Assembly (NCBI RefSeq): GCF_042652185.1
Contig: NZ_JBHSIX010000002.1
Source: Actinacidiphila fildesensis
Lineage (GTDB): Bacteria > Actinomycetota > Actinomycetes > Streptomycetales > Streptomycetaceae
DNA: 64,000 nucleotides
Reading direction: 5' to 3' (one strand)
The notes under the pieces were generated by a model that saw nothing but the letters and a program-made list of their open reading frames with translations, was not told the origin of the DNA and did no database searches. A program made the translations under genes and the position numbers. Of this stretch, positions 43,959-53,280 are shown one piece after another (the stretch's first letter is position 1; each line of letters starts with the position of its first letter).

Positions 43959-45364
43959 TGGCGCTGCACAAGGGAGCCGGGGACTCCCGTCCGCTCGCGG
44001 TCAACCCGTTCTTCTACGGCGACGCCGACCCTGTCGGCAGCATGCGCACCGCGCCGCCCAAGCACCGGCTGCCGGACGGGCCGATGTCGCCGCACACCGC
44101 GTACCAGCTGGTCCATGACGAGTTGATGCTCGACGGGAACTCACGGCTCAACCTGGCGACGTTCGTCACCACGTGGATGGAGCCGCAGGCCGATGTGCTG
44201 ATGGTCGAGTGCCGCGACAAGAACATGATCGACAAGGACGAGTACCCGCGCACCGCCGAGCTGGAGCGCCGCTGCGTGGCGATGCTCGCCGACCTCTGGA
44301 ACGCGCCGGACCCTGAACAGGTCATCGGCTGCTCGACGACCGGCTCCTCCGAGGCGTGCATGCTCGCCGGCATGGCCCTCAAGCGGCGCTGGGCGAACCG
44401 CAACGCGGACCGCTATCCGGCGACGGCCAGGCCCAACCTCGTCATGGGCGCCAACGTGCAGGTGTGCTGGGAGAAGTTCTGCGCGTTCTGGGAGGTCGAG
44501 GCGCGCCTGGTGCCCGTCCAGGGCGACCGGCTGCACCTGGACGCCGAGTCGGCCGTGGCGCTGTGCGACGAGAACACGATCGGCGTAGTCGCCGTGCTCG
44601 GATCCACCTTCGACGGATCGTACGAACCGGTCGCGGAGATCTGCGCGGCCCTCGACGCGCTCCAGGAACGTACCGGCCTGGACGTACCCGTCCACGTGGA
44701 CGGCGCGTCGGGCGCGATGGTCGCCCCCTTCCTCGACGAGGACCTCATCTGGGACTTCCGGCTCCCCCGCGTCGCCTCGATCAACACCTCGGGCCACAAG
44801 TACGGGCTGGTCTACCCCGGCGTCGGCTGGGCGCTCTGGCGCGACCACGACGCCCTCCCCGAAGAGCTGGTCTTCCGCGTCAACTACCTCGGCGGCGACA
44901 TGCCGACCTTCGCCCTCAACTTCTCCCGGCCGGGCGCGCAGGTCGTGGCGCAGTACTACACGTTCCTGCGCCTGGGCCGCGACGGCTACCGCGCCGTACA
45001 GCAGAGCAGCCGCGACGTGGCGATGTCCCTGGCCTCCCGCATCGAGGCGCTCGGCGACTTCAAGCTGATCACCAAGGGCGACCAGCTGCCGGTCTTCGCC
45101 TTCACCACCACCGGTGAGATCAAGAACTACGACGTCTTCGACGTCTCCCGCCGCCTCCGCGAAAGTGGCTGGCTCGTCCCCGCCTACACCTACCCGGCGG
45201 ACCGCGAGGACCTCGCCGTCCTGCGCGTGGTCTGCCGCAACGGCTTCTCCGAGGACCTCGCCGACCTCCTCGTCGAGGAACTCTCCCGCCTCCTCCCCGA
45301 ACTCCGCCAACAGGACGGCCCCCTGGACCGCCCGGCAGCGGAGGCAACGGCGTTCCACCACTGA
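43958..45364 (+). CDS. gadB: Glutamate decarboxylase
   Basis: A 468-residue PLP enzyme that converts glutamate to GABA with proton uptake. The PLP lysine is in NTSGHKYGLVYPG; GCSTTGSSEACMLAGMALK and VHVDGASGAMVAPF contact the cofactor. The ATG at 43958 overlaps the leader ORF stop. No glutamate/GABA antiporter lies next to it; the LysE exporter is about 150 bases upstream on the same strand. The His-containing C-terminal end (FHH) may act in pH response, as in other Gad enzymes. Confidence 0.95.
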   Translation: MALHKGAGDSRPLAVNPFFYGDADPVGSMRTAPPKHRLPDGPMSPHTAYQLVHDELMLDGNSRLNLATFVTTWMEPQADVLMVECRDKNMIDKDEYPRTAELERRCVAMLADLWNAPDPEQVIGCSTTGSSEACMLAGMALKRRWANRNADRYPATARPNLVMGANVQVCWEKFCAFWEVEARLVPVQGDRLHLDAESAVALCDENTIGVVAVLGSTFDGSYEPVAEICAALDALQERTGLDVPVHVDGASGAMVAPFLDEDLIWDFRLPRVASINTSGHKYGLVYPGVGWALWRDHDALPEELVFRVNYLGGDMPTFALNFSRPGAQVVAQYYTFLRLGRDGYRAVQQSSRDVAMSLASRIEALGDFKLITKGDQLPVFAFTTTGEIKNYDVFDVSRRLRESGWLVPAYTYPADREDLAVLRVVCRNGFSEDLADLLVEELSRLLPELRQQDGPLDRPAAEATAFHH

Positions 45365-45478
45365 GGGCGGGGGGCGCCGTTCGCCGGCCGGGTTGTGGTT
45401 CAACCTGCCCGGCGATGGGGCGCGCCCGCTGAGTTCAGCGGACCTTCAGTGGACCGTTACCGTGATTCCGGACTCGGC

Positions 45479-45757
45479 TTAGGAAGCCGGGTTGTCGGTG
45501 CTGAAGGCCTGCGCCAGCCACTCACTGACAGCGCGTCCGCTCTGTTCGACGAGCTCCCTCCGCTCCTCGGCATCCTCGACGCCCGCCAAGTGCGTCGCCA
45601 GCGCCTCGTCGAGCGCGTCACGTGCAGTCCCCGCGTAGTCCGTCACGAGATCACCGGCAACGGGCGGATCCACGAGGCTCAGCACCCAGTGAACGCTGCG
45701 CTCGGCAGGGACAACGAATCCATGCATGGACCTCGGTTGGCTCATGTCCGCGAGCAT
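45479..45757 (-). CDS. Small protein of unknown function
   Basis: A 92-residue soluble protein I do not recognise. It has a helical, acidic C-terminal half (ARDALDEALATHLAGVEDAEERRELVEQ). The ATG at 45757 follows GGAGG by seven bases; an ATG four codons later is an alternative. It is convergent with gadB and marks the edge of the accessory patch. Confidence 0.6.
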   Translation of the reverse strand: MLADMSQPRSMHGFVVPAERSVHWVLSLVDPPVAGDLVTDYAGTARDALDEALATHLAGVEDAEERRELVEQSGRAVSEWLAQAFSTDNPAS

Positions 45758-45933
45758 AGGAGTCCCTCCCGGCTATCCACGCGGATCCCGTGGCTCCGGC
45801 ATCGGCTGTCCGAGGAACTCCTGCGTGGCTGCTCCGTCCCAAGAGCGTTGCAGCGAGGCTTCCTTGACGAGTGTCAGCGTTGGAGGTGATGGTGGTGCAA
45901 CCTGAAGCAACCCATCATGCGCGGGAGTCCGAC

Positions 45934-46176
45934 ATGGATCTTCAGTTCATCGGCATGGACCCTGAGACCGACACCGACCACTGCCCCACCGTGTGGGTGG
46001 ATGCGGAGGGGGGCGACTTGGTACTGCAGGGCTGGAAGGCCGACGACGCGACCGAGGCGAAGTGCCAGGAGACCGGTTCGCTGCCCGACTACGAAGCGGT
46101 GATTCGGATTCCGGCGCGCATGGTGCCGTTGCTGAGAAGGGCATGCGATGACGCAGAACGTTCCGCCCTTCGCTGA
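45934..46176 (+). CDS. Small conserved protein paired with DUF6879
   Basis: An 80-residue protein (MDLQFIGMDPETDTDHCPTV...) with VIRIPARMVPLLRRACDDAER near the end. I recall similar proteins beside DUF6879 genes in Streptomyces, but no function. The ATG at 45934 has GGGAG six bases upstream. Its 3' end overlaps the DUF6879 gene by 29 bases. Confidence 0.7.
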   Translation: MDLQFIGMDPETDTDHCPTVWVDAEGGDLVLQGWKADDATEAKCQETGSLPDYEAVIRIPARMVPLLRRACDDAERSALR

Positions 46177-46663
46177 TCTGCTGGCCGCCTGTGAGCGGTC
46201 GGCCGTTCATCTGGAGATGCGCGACGCCTACGGCGACAATGAGCGCTTTGCGGCGTGGCGGGCGGGGCACCGGACCAACTGGGAGGATCGCGCATCCTGG
46301 TGGCAGCCTTTCCACGCGACCATCTCCGATGCGGTGGCGCGAGGTGTTGAGATCCGCCGGGCCCGGATCGTTTCGGAACCTGTTTCCGAGTACATCCGCT
46401 GGGAGCACTACGTAACGACTGCCAACGTTGCGGCAGGCGAACAGGTGCGTTGGATTCCGCGTCGGATGACTACGGATCTACTTCTGCCAGGAAACGATTT
46501 CTGGGCATTCGATGGGAAACTCCTGCGAGTTCATCACTTCTCCGGCGATGGTGCCGTAGTGGAAGACGAGCTGGTTGATGATGTGAGCGTGGTGGGCCTG
46601 AACGCATCCGCATTTGAGGAAATCTGGAAGCGGGCCGTTCCGCACGAAGAGTTCGCCGTCTAG
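46148..46663 (+). CDS. DUF6879 family protein
   Basis: A 171-residue protein with HLEMRDAYG near residue 22, ARIVSEPVSEYIRWEH in the middle and LLPGNDFWAFDGKLLRVHHFSGDG later, the usual DUF6879 pattern. AGAAGG precedes the ATG by eight bases. It sits directly upstream of a Scr1-type HTH gene, a common pair. The pair resembles toxin-antitoxin-like modules by gene order only; no activity is known. Confidence 0.82.
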   Translation: MTQNVPPFADLLAACERSAVHLEMRDAYGDNERFAAWRAGHRTNWEDRASWWQPFHATISDAVARGVEIRRARIVSEPVSEYIRWEHYVTTANVAAGEQVRWIPRRMTTDLLLPGNDFWAFDGKLLRVHHFSGDGAVVEDELVDDVSVVGLNASAFEEIWKRAVPHEEFAV

Positions 46664-46689
46664 AGAAATTTTCAGGCAGATACCGGATC

Positions 46690-47538
46690 ATGTCACCATC
46701 TCCCTCCTCCAGTGTCCGAGCCGCCCGTGAAGCCCTCGCCGCCCGCCTGCGCGAGATCCGGCTGGATGCCGGAATCACGGGGCGGGAACTGGCAGTACGC
46801 GCCGGCTGGAGCGAGTCGAAGTCGTCGCGGATTGAGAATTCCAGGACGCCACCATCGGATGCAGACATTCGTGCCTGGTGTCGGGTCTGCGACGCCGAAA
46901 ATCAGTCGGCCGACCTTATTGCCGCGAATCGTACGGCCGACTCGATGTACGTGCAATGGCGGCGAGTTCAACGTACCGGACTGAGTCGGGCCCATGCGGC
47001 GAGCATCCCGCTGTACGAGGAAACGCAGCATTTCCGTGTCTACTGTTCGAACGTCGTGCCGGGATTGTTCCAAACTCCGGAGTACGCGACCGCGCTGCTG
47101 TCATCCATCGTCGCGTTTCGCGGGACTCCGAACGACGTGGCTGATGCCGTAGCGGCGCGGATGGCACGGTCTCATGTCATCCGAGAGGGCGACCACCGGT
47201 TCGCCGTTCTGGTCGAAGAGTCGGTGCTGCGATATCGGGTCGGCGACCCGGAGGTGATGGCAGGTCAACTCGGTCATCTCATAGCGGTGATGGCGCTGCC
47301 AGCTGTCTCCCTGGGCGTGATTCCCTTCACGGCCAGGCGTGACATCTGGCCGCTGGAGACGTTCTCGGTGTTCGACGACCGGCGGGTGCACATCGAGTTG
47401 TTGTCGGCCGCCGTGACCGTCACCGAGCCAGGAGAGGTCTCCCAATACGTCGACGGATTCAGCGAGTTGGCTGCGATCGCTGTGCATGGGGCTGCCGCAA
47501 GATCGCTCATCACTGCGGCGATCGACGCTCTCAAGTGA
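46690..47538 (+). CDS. Scr1-family HTH regulator (XRE HTH plus DUF5753)
   Basis: A 282-residue protein. Residues 15-70 form an XRE helix-turn-helix (LREIRLDAGITGRELAVRAGWSESKSSRIE) and the rest is the DUF5753 domain, with FQTPEYATALL and the later ALPAVSLGVIPF block. Genome annotations call this the Scr1 family of TA-like regulators; Scr1 and DUF397 partners are known from S. coelicolor. Here the partner is DUF6879. The first 300 bases are more AT-rich than the flanks, which suggests transfer. Confidence 0.85.
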   Translation: MSPSPSSSVRAAREALAARLREIRLDAGITGRELAVRAGWSESKSSRIENSRTPPSDADIRAWCRVCDAENQSADLIAANRTADSMYVQWRRVQRTGLSRAHAASIPLYEETQHFRVYCSNVVPGLFQTPEYATALLSSIVAFRGTPNDVADAVAARMARSHVIREGDHRFAVLVEESVLRYRVGDPEVMAGQLGHLIAVMALPAVSLGVIPFTARRDIWPLETFSVFDDRRVHIELLSAAVTVTEPGEVSQYVDGFSELAAIAVHGAAARSLITAAIDALK

Positions 47539-47602
47539 ACTGAGATGCAAGTCGCTGCAAGGACGTAGAGGGCGATGAGCCGCTGTTCCTAGCGTGGTGT
47601 CC

Positions 47603-47839
47603 ATGGCAGCGGCGAACTTCTGCGAGGGCGAGTACGTGACCGATGAGGCCGGGGATCTGGGACCCGGTGTGGTGGTCAGAGATCTGGACGGCGGACTTCT
47701 GCGCGTGCGCTTCGAGCACTACGAAGCAACCGTGAACACGAACCGTCTGCGTCCGGCGACCGATGATGAGACGCGACGTGTGACGGCGACGGAGGAACAC
47801 CGTACGTCGACGGGCTCCGAGCGGAACGGGGGCCGCTAA
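47603..47839 (+). CDS. Small protein of unknown function
   Basis: A 78-residue protein with a compact N-terminal part (YVTDEAGDLGPGVVVRDLDG, then LLRVRFEHYEATVNTNRLRPA) that could form a small SH3-like barrel, and a polar tail. There is no ribosome site, but TAGCGT lies seven bases before the ATG, so a leaderless transcript is likely. A GTG at 47594 is an alternative. Confidence 0.6.
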   Translation: MAAANFCEGEYVTDEAGDLGPGVVVRDLDGGLLRVRFEHYEATVNTNRLRPATDDETRRVTATEEHRTSTGSERNGGR

Positions 47840-47841
47840 CC

Positions 47842-48117
47842 ATGTGGGCCACACAGCCGGGCGTTAGCGCACTGTCCCCGCCTCCGGCCAGGGATCGCTA
47901 CATCACGATGTGGTCTGCCACGCGCCACCGATACGTGATCGCCGACCGGGTCATGCGCGACGTCTGCGCGCTGCCCGACGCCGATGGCGTGTGCCGGGTT
48001 CTGGTGTTCATGACCGATGCGGTCGCTACCGCGTATCTGCAGGGCTGCTACCAAGTGTGGGGGGAGCGACCGAAAATGGGGCGCCGGCATCCCGCTCCAC
48101 TTCCGCGTGAACGCTGA
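47842..48117 (+). CDS. Small protein of unknown function
   Basis: A 91-residue protein with no recognised domain (RYITMWSATRHRYVIADRVM, VLVFMTDAVATAYLQGCYQV). It begins two bases after the preceding stop, with GGGGG nine bases upstream, so it is probably co-transcribed with that gene. Confidence 0.55.
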   Translation: MWATQPGVSALSPPPARDRYITMWSATRHRYVIADRVMRDVCALPDADGVCRVLVFMTDAVATAYLQGCYQVWGERPKMGRRHPAPLPRER

Positions 48118-48148
48118 GACTCCGGTCCCCTGATCCGGCTGCGGCTGT

Positions 48149-48190
48149 CGGCCGGCTGCCCACCCCGGACGTGGTGCAGGCAGCCGGCCG
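48149..48190. terminator. Bidirectional terminator before the MreB-like gene
   Basis: CGGCCGGCTGCC (48149-48160) pairs perfectly with GGCAGCCGGCCG (48179-48190) between two convergent stops. Confidence 0.8.
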
Positions 48191-48216
48191 GCGCTCACTC
48201 GCGAACGACTACGCGC

Positions 48217-49245
48217 TCACGCGCTCAGCGGTGCCAGGGCCATCGGGCGGACGCGGCCCTCGATCATGGCGCCGAGGCCCTGGACCGCGCAGACGTCCGG
48301 GCGTTCGGCGATGGTGACCGGGATGCCGGTGGCGTGGCGGAGCATGGCGTCGAGGCCGGGCATCAGGGCGCTGCCGCCGGCGAGCATGATGCCGCGGTCG
48401 GCGAGGTCGGCGACCAGGTCGGGGGGGCAGCGGCGCAGGACGGTGCCGATGGCGTCGAGGACCGCGGTGAGCGGGGTGCGCATCGCGTGCCGGACGCCGT
48501 CGGTCTCGACCAGGACGGTGCGGGCGAGGCCGCTGACGACGTCGCGGCCGTAGACCTCGGTGCTGTCGAGGGTCGGGCCGGTGGTGCCGAGCACGTGGTG
48601 CAGCGGGCGCACGGACTGGCTCGGGAGCATCAGCTCGTGCTGGCTGCGCAGGTGCTGCACGACCGCGTGGTCGATGGCGTCGCCGCCCACCGGCACGGTC
48701 TCCGCCGCGACGATCGAGCCGAGCGACAGGACCGCGATCTGTGTAGTGCCGGCCCCGCACACCACGATCATGGTGGCCTCGGGGTGTTCGACGGGCATTC
48801 CGCAGCCGACCGCCGCGGAGATCAGCGTGTCGACGAGTTCGACCCTGCGGGCGCCGAGCCCGAAGAGCGTCTCGGTCGCTGCGCGCTGCGCGAGCGGGTC
48901 GCTGCCGTTCGGCATGCAGACGGCGGCGCGCACCATCGGCGCGCGGCGCCAGGACTTGCGCAGCTTGTCGCCGAGGAGGTGCTTCAGCATCCGCTGGGCC
49001 ATGGCGATGTCGACGATGGTGCCGTTCGACACCGGCCGCACCACGCGGATGTGCTCCGGGGTGCGCCCGGCCATCTGCTCGGCGCGGGCGCCGACCGCGA
49101 TCAGCGCGCCGGTCCTGATGTCGACGGCGACCACGCTGGGTTCGTCGACGACCAGACCGGTGTTCCTCAGGTAGACGCGGGTCCTGGCGGCCCCGATGTC
49201 GAAGGCGACCGAGCAGCGGCGGAGTTGGTCGAGGGTCGGGTTCAC
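48217..49245 (-). CDS. Degenerate MreB/Mbl-like actin homologue
   Basis: A 342-residue protein aligned end to end with MreB: phosphate-1 region AFDIGAARTRVY, phosphate-2 region VVCGAGTTQIAVLSLGSIV, adenosine region MLAGGSALMPGLD. The phosphate-2 Asp is replaced (Val162-Cys163-Gly-Ala-Gly) and the catalytic Glu-Pro of the EEPMAA segment reads Asp139-Thr140-Leu141. It may bind nucleotide poorly and not hydrolyse it. No mreC, mreD or pbp gene is near. The GTG overlaps the stop of the upstream membrane-protein gene (GTGA). Confidence 0.85.
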   Translation of the reverse strand: MNPTLDQLRRCSVAFDIGAARTRVYLRNTGLVVDEPSVVAVDIRTGALIAVGARAEQMAGRTPEHIRVVRPVSNGTIVDIAMAQRMLKHLLGDKLRKSWRRAPMVRAAVCMPNGSDPLAQRAATETLFGLGARRVELVDTLISAAVGCGMPVEHPEATMIVVCGAGTTQIAVLSLGSIVAAETVPVGGDAIDHAVVQHLRSQHELMLPSQSVRPLHHVLGTTGPTLDSTEVYGRDVVSGLARTVLVETDGVRHAMRTPLTAVLDAIGTVLRRCPPDLVADLADRGIMLAGGSALMPGLDAMLRHATGIPVTIAERPDVCAVQGLGAMIEGRVRPMALAPLSA

Positions 49246-49724
49246 AGCAGCGCCTCCGCGTCGTCGGTGGGGCGGTAGCTAGCGAGGGCCCAGATGACGA
49301 AGACGTCGATCGCGATGAGCGTGATCGCCCAGACGGGCTGGTAGGGCAGGAACATGAAGTTCGCGAAGATGCTCAGCGAGGCCAGGGCGATACCGGTGAC
49401 CCGCCCCCACGCGGAGCCCGTGAGCACGCCGTAGCCGACGACGACCGCGATGACGCCGATGATGAGGTGGATCCAGCCCCAGGACGTCAGATTGAAGCGG
49501 AAGGCGTAGGCCGGGGTGGTGAGGTACACGTCGTCCTTGGCGATGGCGACGATGCCCTGGAGGATCGCCAGCACACCGGAGACGAACAGCATGATGCCGG
49601 CGAAGACGGTGCCCCCGGCGGCCAACCCGTTGGCGGAGGAGTCGGCCGGTGGGCGGCTGCCGCCCCAGGCACCCCCCTGCGGTGTGGGTGGCGGTGTGGA
49701 CGCGGTGGGTGAATCCTGGCTCAC
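49242..49724 (-). CDS. Four-helix membrane protein (DUF7144-like)
   Basis: A 160-residue protein with a Pro/Ser/Thr-rich N-terminal 40 residues and four membrane helices (VFAGIMLFVSGVLAILQGIV, WIHLIIGVIAVVVGYGVL, GIALASLSIFANFMFL, ITLIAIDVFVIWALA). The family is common in Streptomyces and of unknown function. The GTG at 49724 has GGGAG six bases upstream. It is co-translated with the MreB-like gene, the only hint of a role. Confidence 0.78.
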   Translation of the reverse strand: MSQDSPTASTPPPTPQGGAWGGSRPPADSSANGLAAGGTVFAGIMLFVSGVLAILQGIVAIAKDDVYLTTPAYAFRFNLTSWGWIHLIIGVIAVVVGYGVLTGSAWGRVTGIALASLSIFANFMFLPYQPVWAITLIAIDVFVIWALASYRPTDDAEALL

Positions 49725-49962
49725 AACGGGCTCCCGAGATCGCGACGACGAGCGCGACGGGAGCATTGATCATGAAACTCCCGCCTTAAAGACAAAAGGA
49801 TCAGCTGCCCGGAAAGGTCCCGCCACCGGAGATGGGCCGTCCGGGGGGTGCGGCCCGCTCCGGGCCGCCAACGGATGCGCATTCCGGCCCGTCGGCCCAC
49901 GATGGATGGTGGCTGGGCCGTCCTGCCTGCGGTGACGGACTGACGGCGAGGGAGGCGGACGC

Positions 49963-51642
49963 GTGCACCCTGACGCCGACGCGGACTCGAACGTCATCCT
50001 GCGCGGAATCCTGGAGGGCACCTCGGCCGGCGTGGGCATCCTCGACCCCGGTATGCGCTACGTGTACGTCAACCCGGCGCTGGCCCGGATCAACGGCGTG
50101 CCCGCCGAGGCGCACCTCGGCCGGACCATCGCCGAGGTCCTGCCCGGCATCGACAGCCGCGAGGACGTGCTGCGCGCCGTACTCGCCGACGGGCTGCCGC
50201 GCGAGGTGACGTCCAGCGGGCACACCCAGGCACCGTCCGGGCTGGAGCGGCGGTACTGGCACGGCGCCTACCACCGGCTGGTGGCGGAGGGCGTGGTGAT
50301 CGGCATCGTCGGGATCGTGCTGGAGGTGACCGCCTCGCGGCAGCAGCAGCGCGATCTGGAGCAGGCCCGCGAACGGCTCACCCTTCTGGACGCCGCCGCC
50401 ACCCGCATCGGCACGACGCTCGAAATGGACGCCACCTGCGGGGAGCTCGCGGACTTCCTGGTGCCGCTGCTCGCCGACGTCGCCTCCGTCGAGGTGCTGC
50501 CGGTCACGCAGGGGGAAGGCAGCGGCCGCCCGGCGCCCGGGTCGCTGCGGATGCGCAGGACCGCGCTGTCGTCCGTGCCGAGGCTGCGGGAGCGCGTGCA
50601 GGTGTTCGGCGTGCCGGGGGAGTACGTGGACTACCAGGCCGGCTCCGCCATTCCGCGCTGCCTGGAGACGGGCAAGCCGCTGATGCAGAACCTGCTGTCC
50701 GACGAGGATCTCGTCCGGGCGGCCCCCAACACCGAACGCGTCGCCGCGTACCGGGCGGCGGGCATCCACTCCGCGCTCGTCGTCCCCCTCGCCGCGCGCG
50801 GCCAGCCGATCGGCACCGTGACCCTGGTGCGGGCCGGGGACTCCCCGGGCTTCACCGCCGAGGACGTCGTCGTCGCCCAGGACCTGGCCCGCCGGGCGGC
50901 CATCAGCCTCGACAACGCGCGCCGCTTCACCCGGGAGCACGACATCGCGCTCGGGCTGCAGAGCGCCCTGCTGGCGGAGCCCAGCAGCCCGCACCCGAAC
51001 CTCGAGGTGGCGTCCCGCTATCTGCCGGCCGGCAGCAGCGCGCTGGTCGGCGGCGACTGGTTCGACGCGGTCCAGCTGCCGGGCGGCAGAACGCTGCTGG
51101 CGATGGGCGACGTCATGGGGCACGGCGTGGAGGCGGCCGTCGACATGAGCCACTACCGCGCGATGCTGCGGGTCGTCGCCGCCGACGACGAGCCCCCGAA
51201 CCGCATCCTGGAGCGGCTCGACGCCCTCATCGCCTCGACCGAGTCGGGCCGCCCCGCCACCTGCATGCTCGTCCTGGTGGATCCGCCGCGCGGCTTCACC
51301 TGGTACTCCAGCGCCGGCCATCTGCCGCCCGCCGTCCTCGGCCCGGACGGCAGCGCCGACCTGATCCGCGTCCCCGCCGGCCCGCCGCTGGGCACCGGGT
51401 TCGGCGGCTACACGCTGGCCAGGGGCCGCTGCAGCCCCGGCTCGGTCCTGCTGCTCTACACCGACGGCCTCGTCGAGCGCCGGGGCGAGGACATCGACGT
51501 TTCCCTGGCCCGGCTCGCGGCACTGCGGCTGACCCCGGAGGGCAGCCTGGAAGAGCTCCTCGACCAGGTGCTGGAGCGGCTCGTCGACAGGGCCATGGAG
51601 GACGACGTGGCGGTGCTGGTGGCCCGGGTGGTCACGTCGTAG
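49963..51642 (+). CDS. PAS-GAF-SpoIIE-type (PP2C) protein phosphatase
   Basis: A 559-residue cytoplasmic regulator. A PAS domain (about 12-115), a short coiled coil (RQQQRDLEQARERLTLLD), a GAF domain (about 145-315) and a PP2C/SpoIIE catalytic domain (about 340-557) are in order. Metal-binding aspartates are in GGDWFDAV, MGDVMGHG, TDGLVERR and EDDVAVLVARV. Such proteins dephosphorylate anti-anti-sigma factors; no partner switch genes are adjacent. GTG start at 49963. Confidence 0.87.
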   Translation: MHPDADADSNVILRGILEGTSAGVGILDPGMRYVYVNPALARINGVPAEAHLGRTIAEVLPGIDSREDVLRAVLADGLPREVTSSGHTQAPSGLERRYWHGAYHRLVAEGVVIGIVGIVLEVTASRQQQRDLEQARERLTLLDAAATRIGTTLEMDATCGELADFLVPLLADVASVEVLPVTQGEGSGRPAPGSLRMRRTALSSVPRLRERVQVFGVPGEYVDYQAGSAIPRCLETGKPLMQNLLSDEDLVRAAPNTERVAAYRAAGIHSALVVPLAARGQPIGTVTLVRAGDSPGFTAEDVVVAQDLARRAAISLDNARRFTREHDIALGLQSALLAEPSSPHPNLEVASRYLPAGSSALVGGDWFDAVQLPGGRTLLAMGDVMGHGVEAAVDMSHYRAMLRVVAADDEPPNRILERLDALIASTESGRPATCMLVLVDPPRGFTWYSSAGHLPPAVLGPDGSADLIRVPAGPPLGTGFGGYTLARGRCSPGSVLLLYTDGLVERRGEDIDVSLARLAALRLTPEGSLEELLDQVLERLVDRAMEDDVAVLVARVVTS

Positions 51643-51643
51643 C

Positions 51644-51740
51644 GCGGTGGCTGCGGTAGCCGCGCCCGTCAGTGGGCTTCAGCCGGCTTCAGTGGGCGGG
51701 GGCGGTGGCTGCGGTAGCCGCGCCCGTCAGTGCGCTTCAG
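51644..51740. repeat. 39-bp direct repeat (two copies) just after the phosphatase stop
   Basis: GCGGTGGCTGCGGTAGCCGC... at 51644-51682 recurs at 51702-51740 with one difference. The first copy begins two bases after the TAG stop and the second reaches the end of the convergent peptidase gene. Confidence 0.85.
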
Positions 51741-53014
51741 TGGGCTGGAGTCGTGGGGATTGTGGAGACCGGAGGGACCGCGGCGACCGGGGGCGTTGAC
51801 GGGCTGGTCACGGCGGGGGCCGGCGGCGCGAGGGTGATGGCCGGGGCCGTGGGTAGCTGGGTGACGGCGGGGGCCGTGGACGGGGCTGCCACGGACTGGA
51901 GGCGCACGCCGTGCTCGCGCAGCCACGGCACGGGATCCACCCCTGACCCCAGCTCGGGCGTCACCCGCACCTCGAAGTGCAGATGCGGACCGGTGGAGTT
52001 GCCGGTGCTGCCCGACAGCGCGATCTGCCGGCCCGTCAGCACCCGCTCACCGACCTTGACCTGCATCAGCGACAGATGCGCGTACTGCGAGAAGTACCCG
52101 TTGCCGTGCCGCAGGACGATCTGGTTGCCGAACCCGTCGCCGCACGTCGTCCGGACGACCGTTCCGGCCCCCACCGCGCGCACCGGAGTGCCCTCCGGCA
52201 CGGCGAAGTCCTGGCCGGTGTGGCGGTTCGCCCAGTGGTCGCCGGGCGCGTCGAAGCCGGCGGACAGGGTGTAGTGGTCGACGGGCGCGATCCAGGGGGC
52301 GCGCACCCGGATGGCGGTGCCGGGCGACGGCATCTCCTCGGGGATCGCGTGCGCGCACTCCTGCGGGGAGGCCAACCGGGCGGATCTGGCGGCCTCCAGC
52401 CGCCGCAGCAGTTCGCGGGCCCGTGCCAGCTTGGCCGTGATCTCCTTCTGGAGCCCGGCCTCGCGCGCGGTCTGCTCGTCCAGCTCCCCGAGCGCCCGGT
52501 CGGCCGCGGTCCTGTCCCGTCGCAGATGGGCGGTCGTCGTCGCCACGGTGCTGAGCAGCGCCGTCACGGCCTCGTCGCTCTTGCGGAGCCGCCCCATCCG
52601 GTCGAGCAGCTCCTCGGGGGAATCGGACAGCATCAGCGCGGCGACGGCCGGCAGCCCTCCCGAGCGGTACTGCAGCCGGGCCAGCAGGCCGATGCTCTCG
52701 TGCAGCCCGTCCATCTTCCGCTGACCGAGCGTCACCGACCGCCGCAGCCGGACGGCCGTGGCCCGCTGCTTGTCCGCGGCCCGCCGGGCCTTGTCGTACG
52801 CGGTGGTGGCGTCGGCGGCCTGCCGGTACATGGTGTCCACCTCGGCGGACACGTCCCCGAGCCGGTCGTCGGCGCGGGCCTGCCGCCCACCGAGGGAACC
52901 GTGCGCGGGATCAGGCAGGAGCGGCAGGACCGGCAGCGCCGTCAGCAGTCCGGCGCAGAGCAGGACGGCGAGCGACCTGACGGCCGACCCGCGGACGGAC
53001 GCGGTTCCTGGCAT
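51737..53014 (-). CDS. Secreted M23 (LytM-type) peptidase with coiled coil
   Basis: A 425-residue exported protein. A signal peptide (to about residue 40) is followed by a long coiled coil (about 50-215) and a LytM domain (about 255-365), with zinc ligands in RHTGQDFAV and HLHFEV. The last 60 residues are Pro/Ala/Thr-rich. Coiled-coil/LytM proteins of this layout cut peptidoglycan or activate amidases at division sites. The ATG at 53014 lacks a clear ribosome site. Confidence 0.86.
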   Translation of the reverse strand: MPGTASVRGSAVRSLAVLLCAGLLTALPVLPLLPDPAHGSLGGRQARADDRLGDVSAEVDTMYRQAADATTAYDKARRAADKQRATAVRLRRSVTLGQRKMDGLHESIGLLARLQYRSGGLPAVAALMLSDSPEELLDRMGRLRKSDEAVTALLSTVATTTAHLRRDRTAADRALGELDEQTAREAGLQKEITAKLARARELLRRLEAARSARLASPQECAHAIPEEMPSPGTAIRVRAPWIAPVDHYTLSAGFDAPGDHWANRHTGQDFAVPEGTPVRAVGAGTVVRTTCGDGFGNQIVLRHGNGYFSQYAHLSLMQVKVGERVLTGRQIALSGSTGNSTGPHLHFEVRVTPELGSGVDPVPWLREHGVRLQSVAAPSTAPAVTQLPTAPAITLAPPAPAVTSPSTPPVAAVPPVSTIPTTPAH

Positions 53015-53280
53015 CGGAGGATCATCGCGCCACGACCGCCGCCCGCGCCCGCTGGACACGCCGCGGGCCGTCCGCTCTCCGCCGTTCGGCCGGTACCGCG
53101 AAGGCGCGTCACCGAGGATGGTTACTTTCCGTGGTCAAGGCAGACAAACTGTTGTCTCCGTGGCCGTCGCCGGATCCCGGGACGGTCTCCCGGTGGCGGT
53201 CACGGCCCTGTCGTCCTCCCGCGCCCGCCCGCGCCCTTCCCTGCTGCCCGGCGCTCTTCGGTGTCTCCTCGCCGCTTGCG

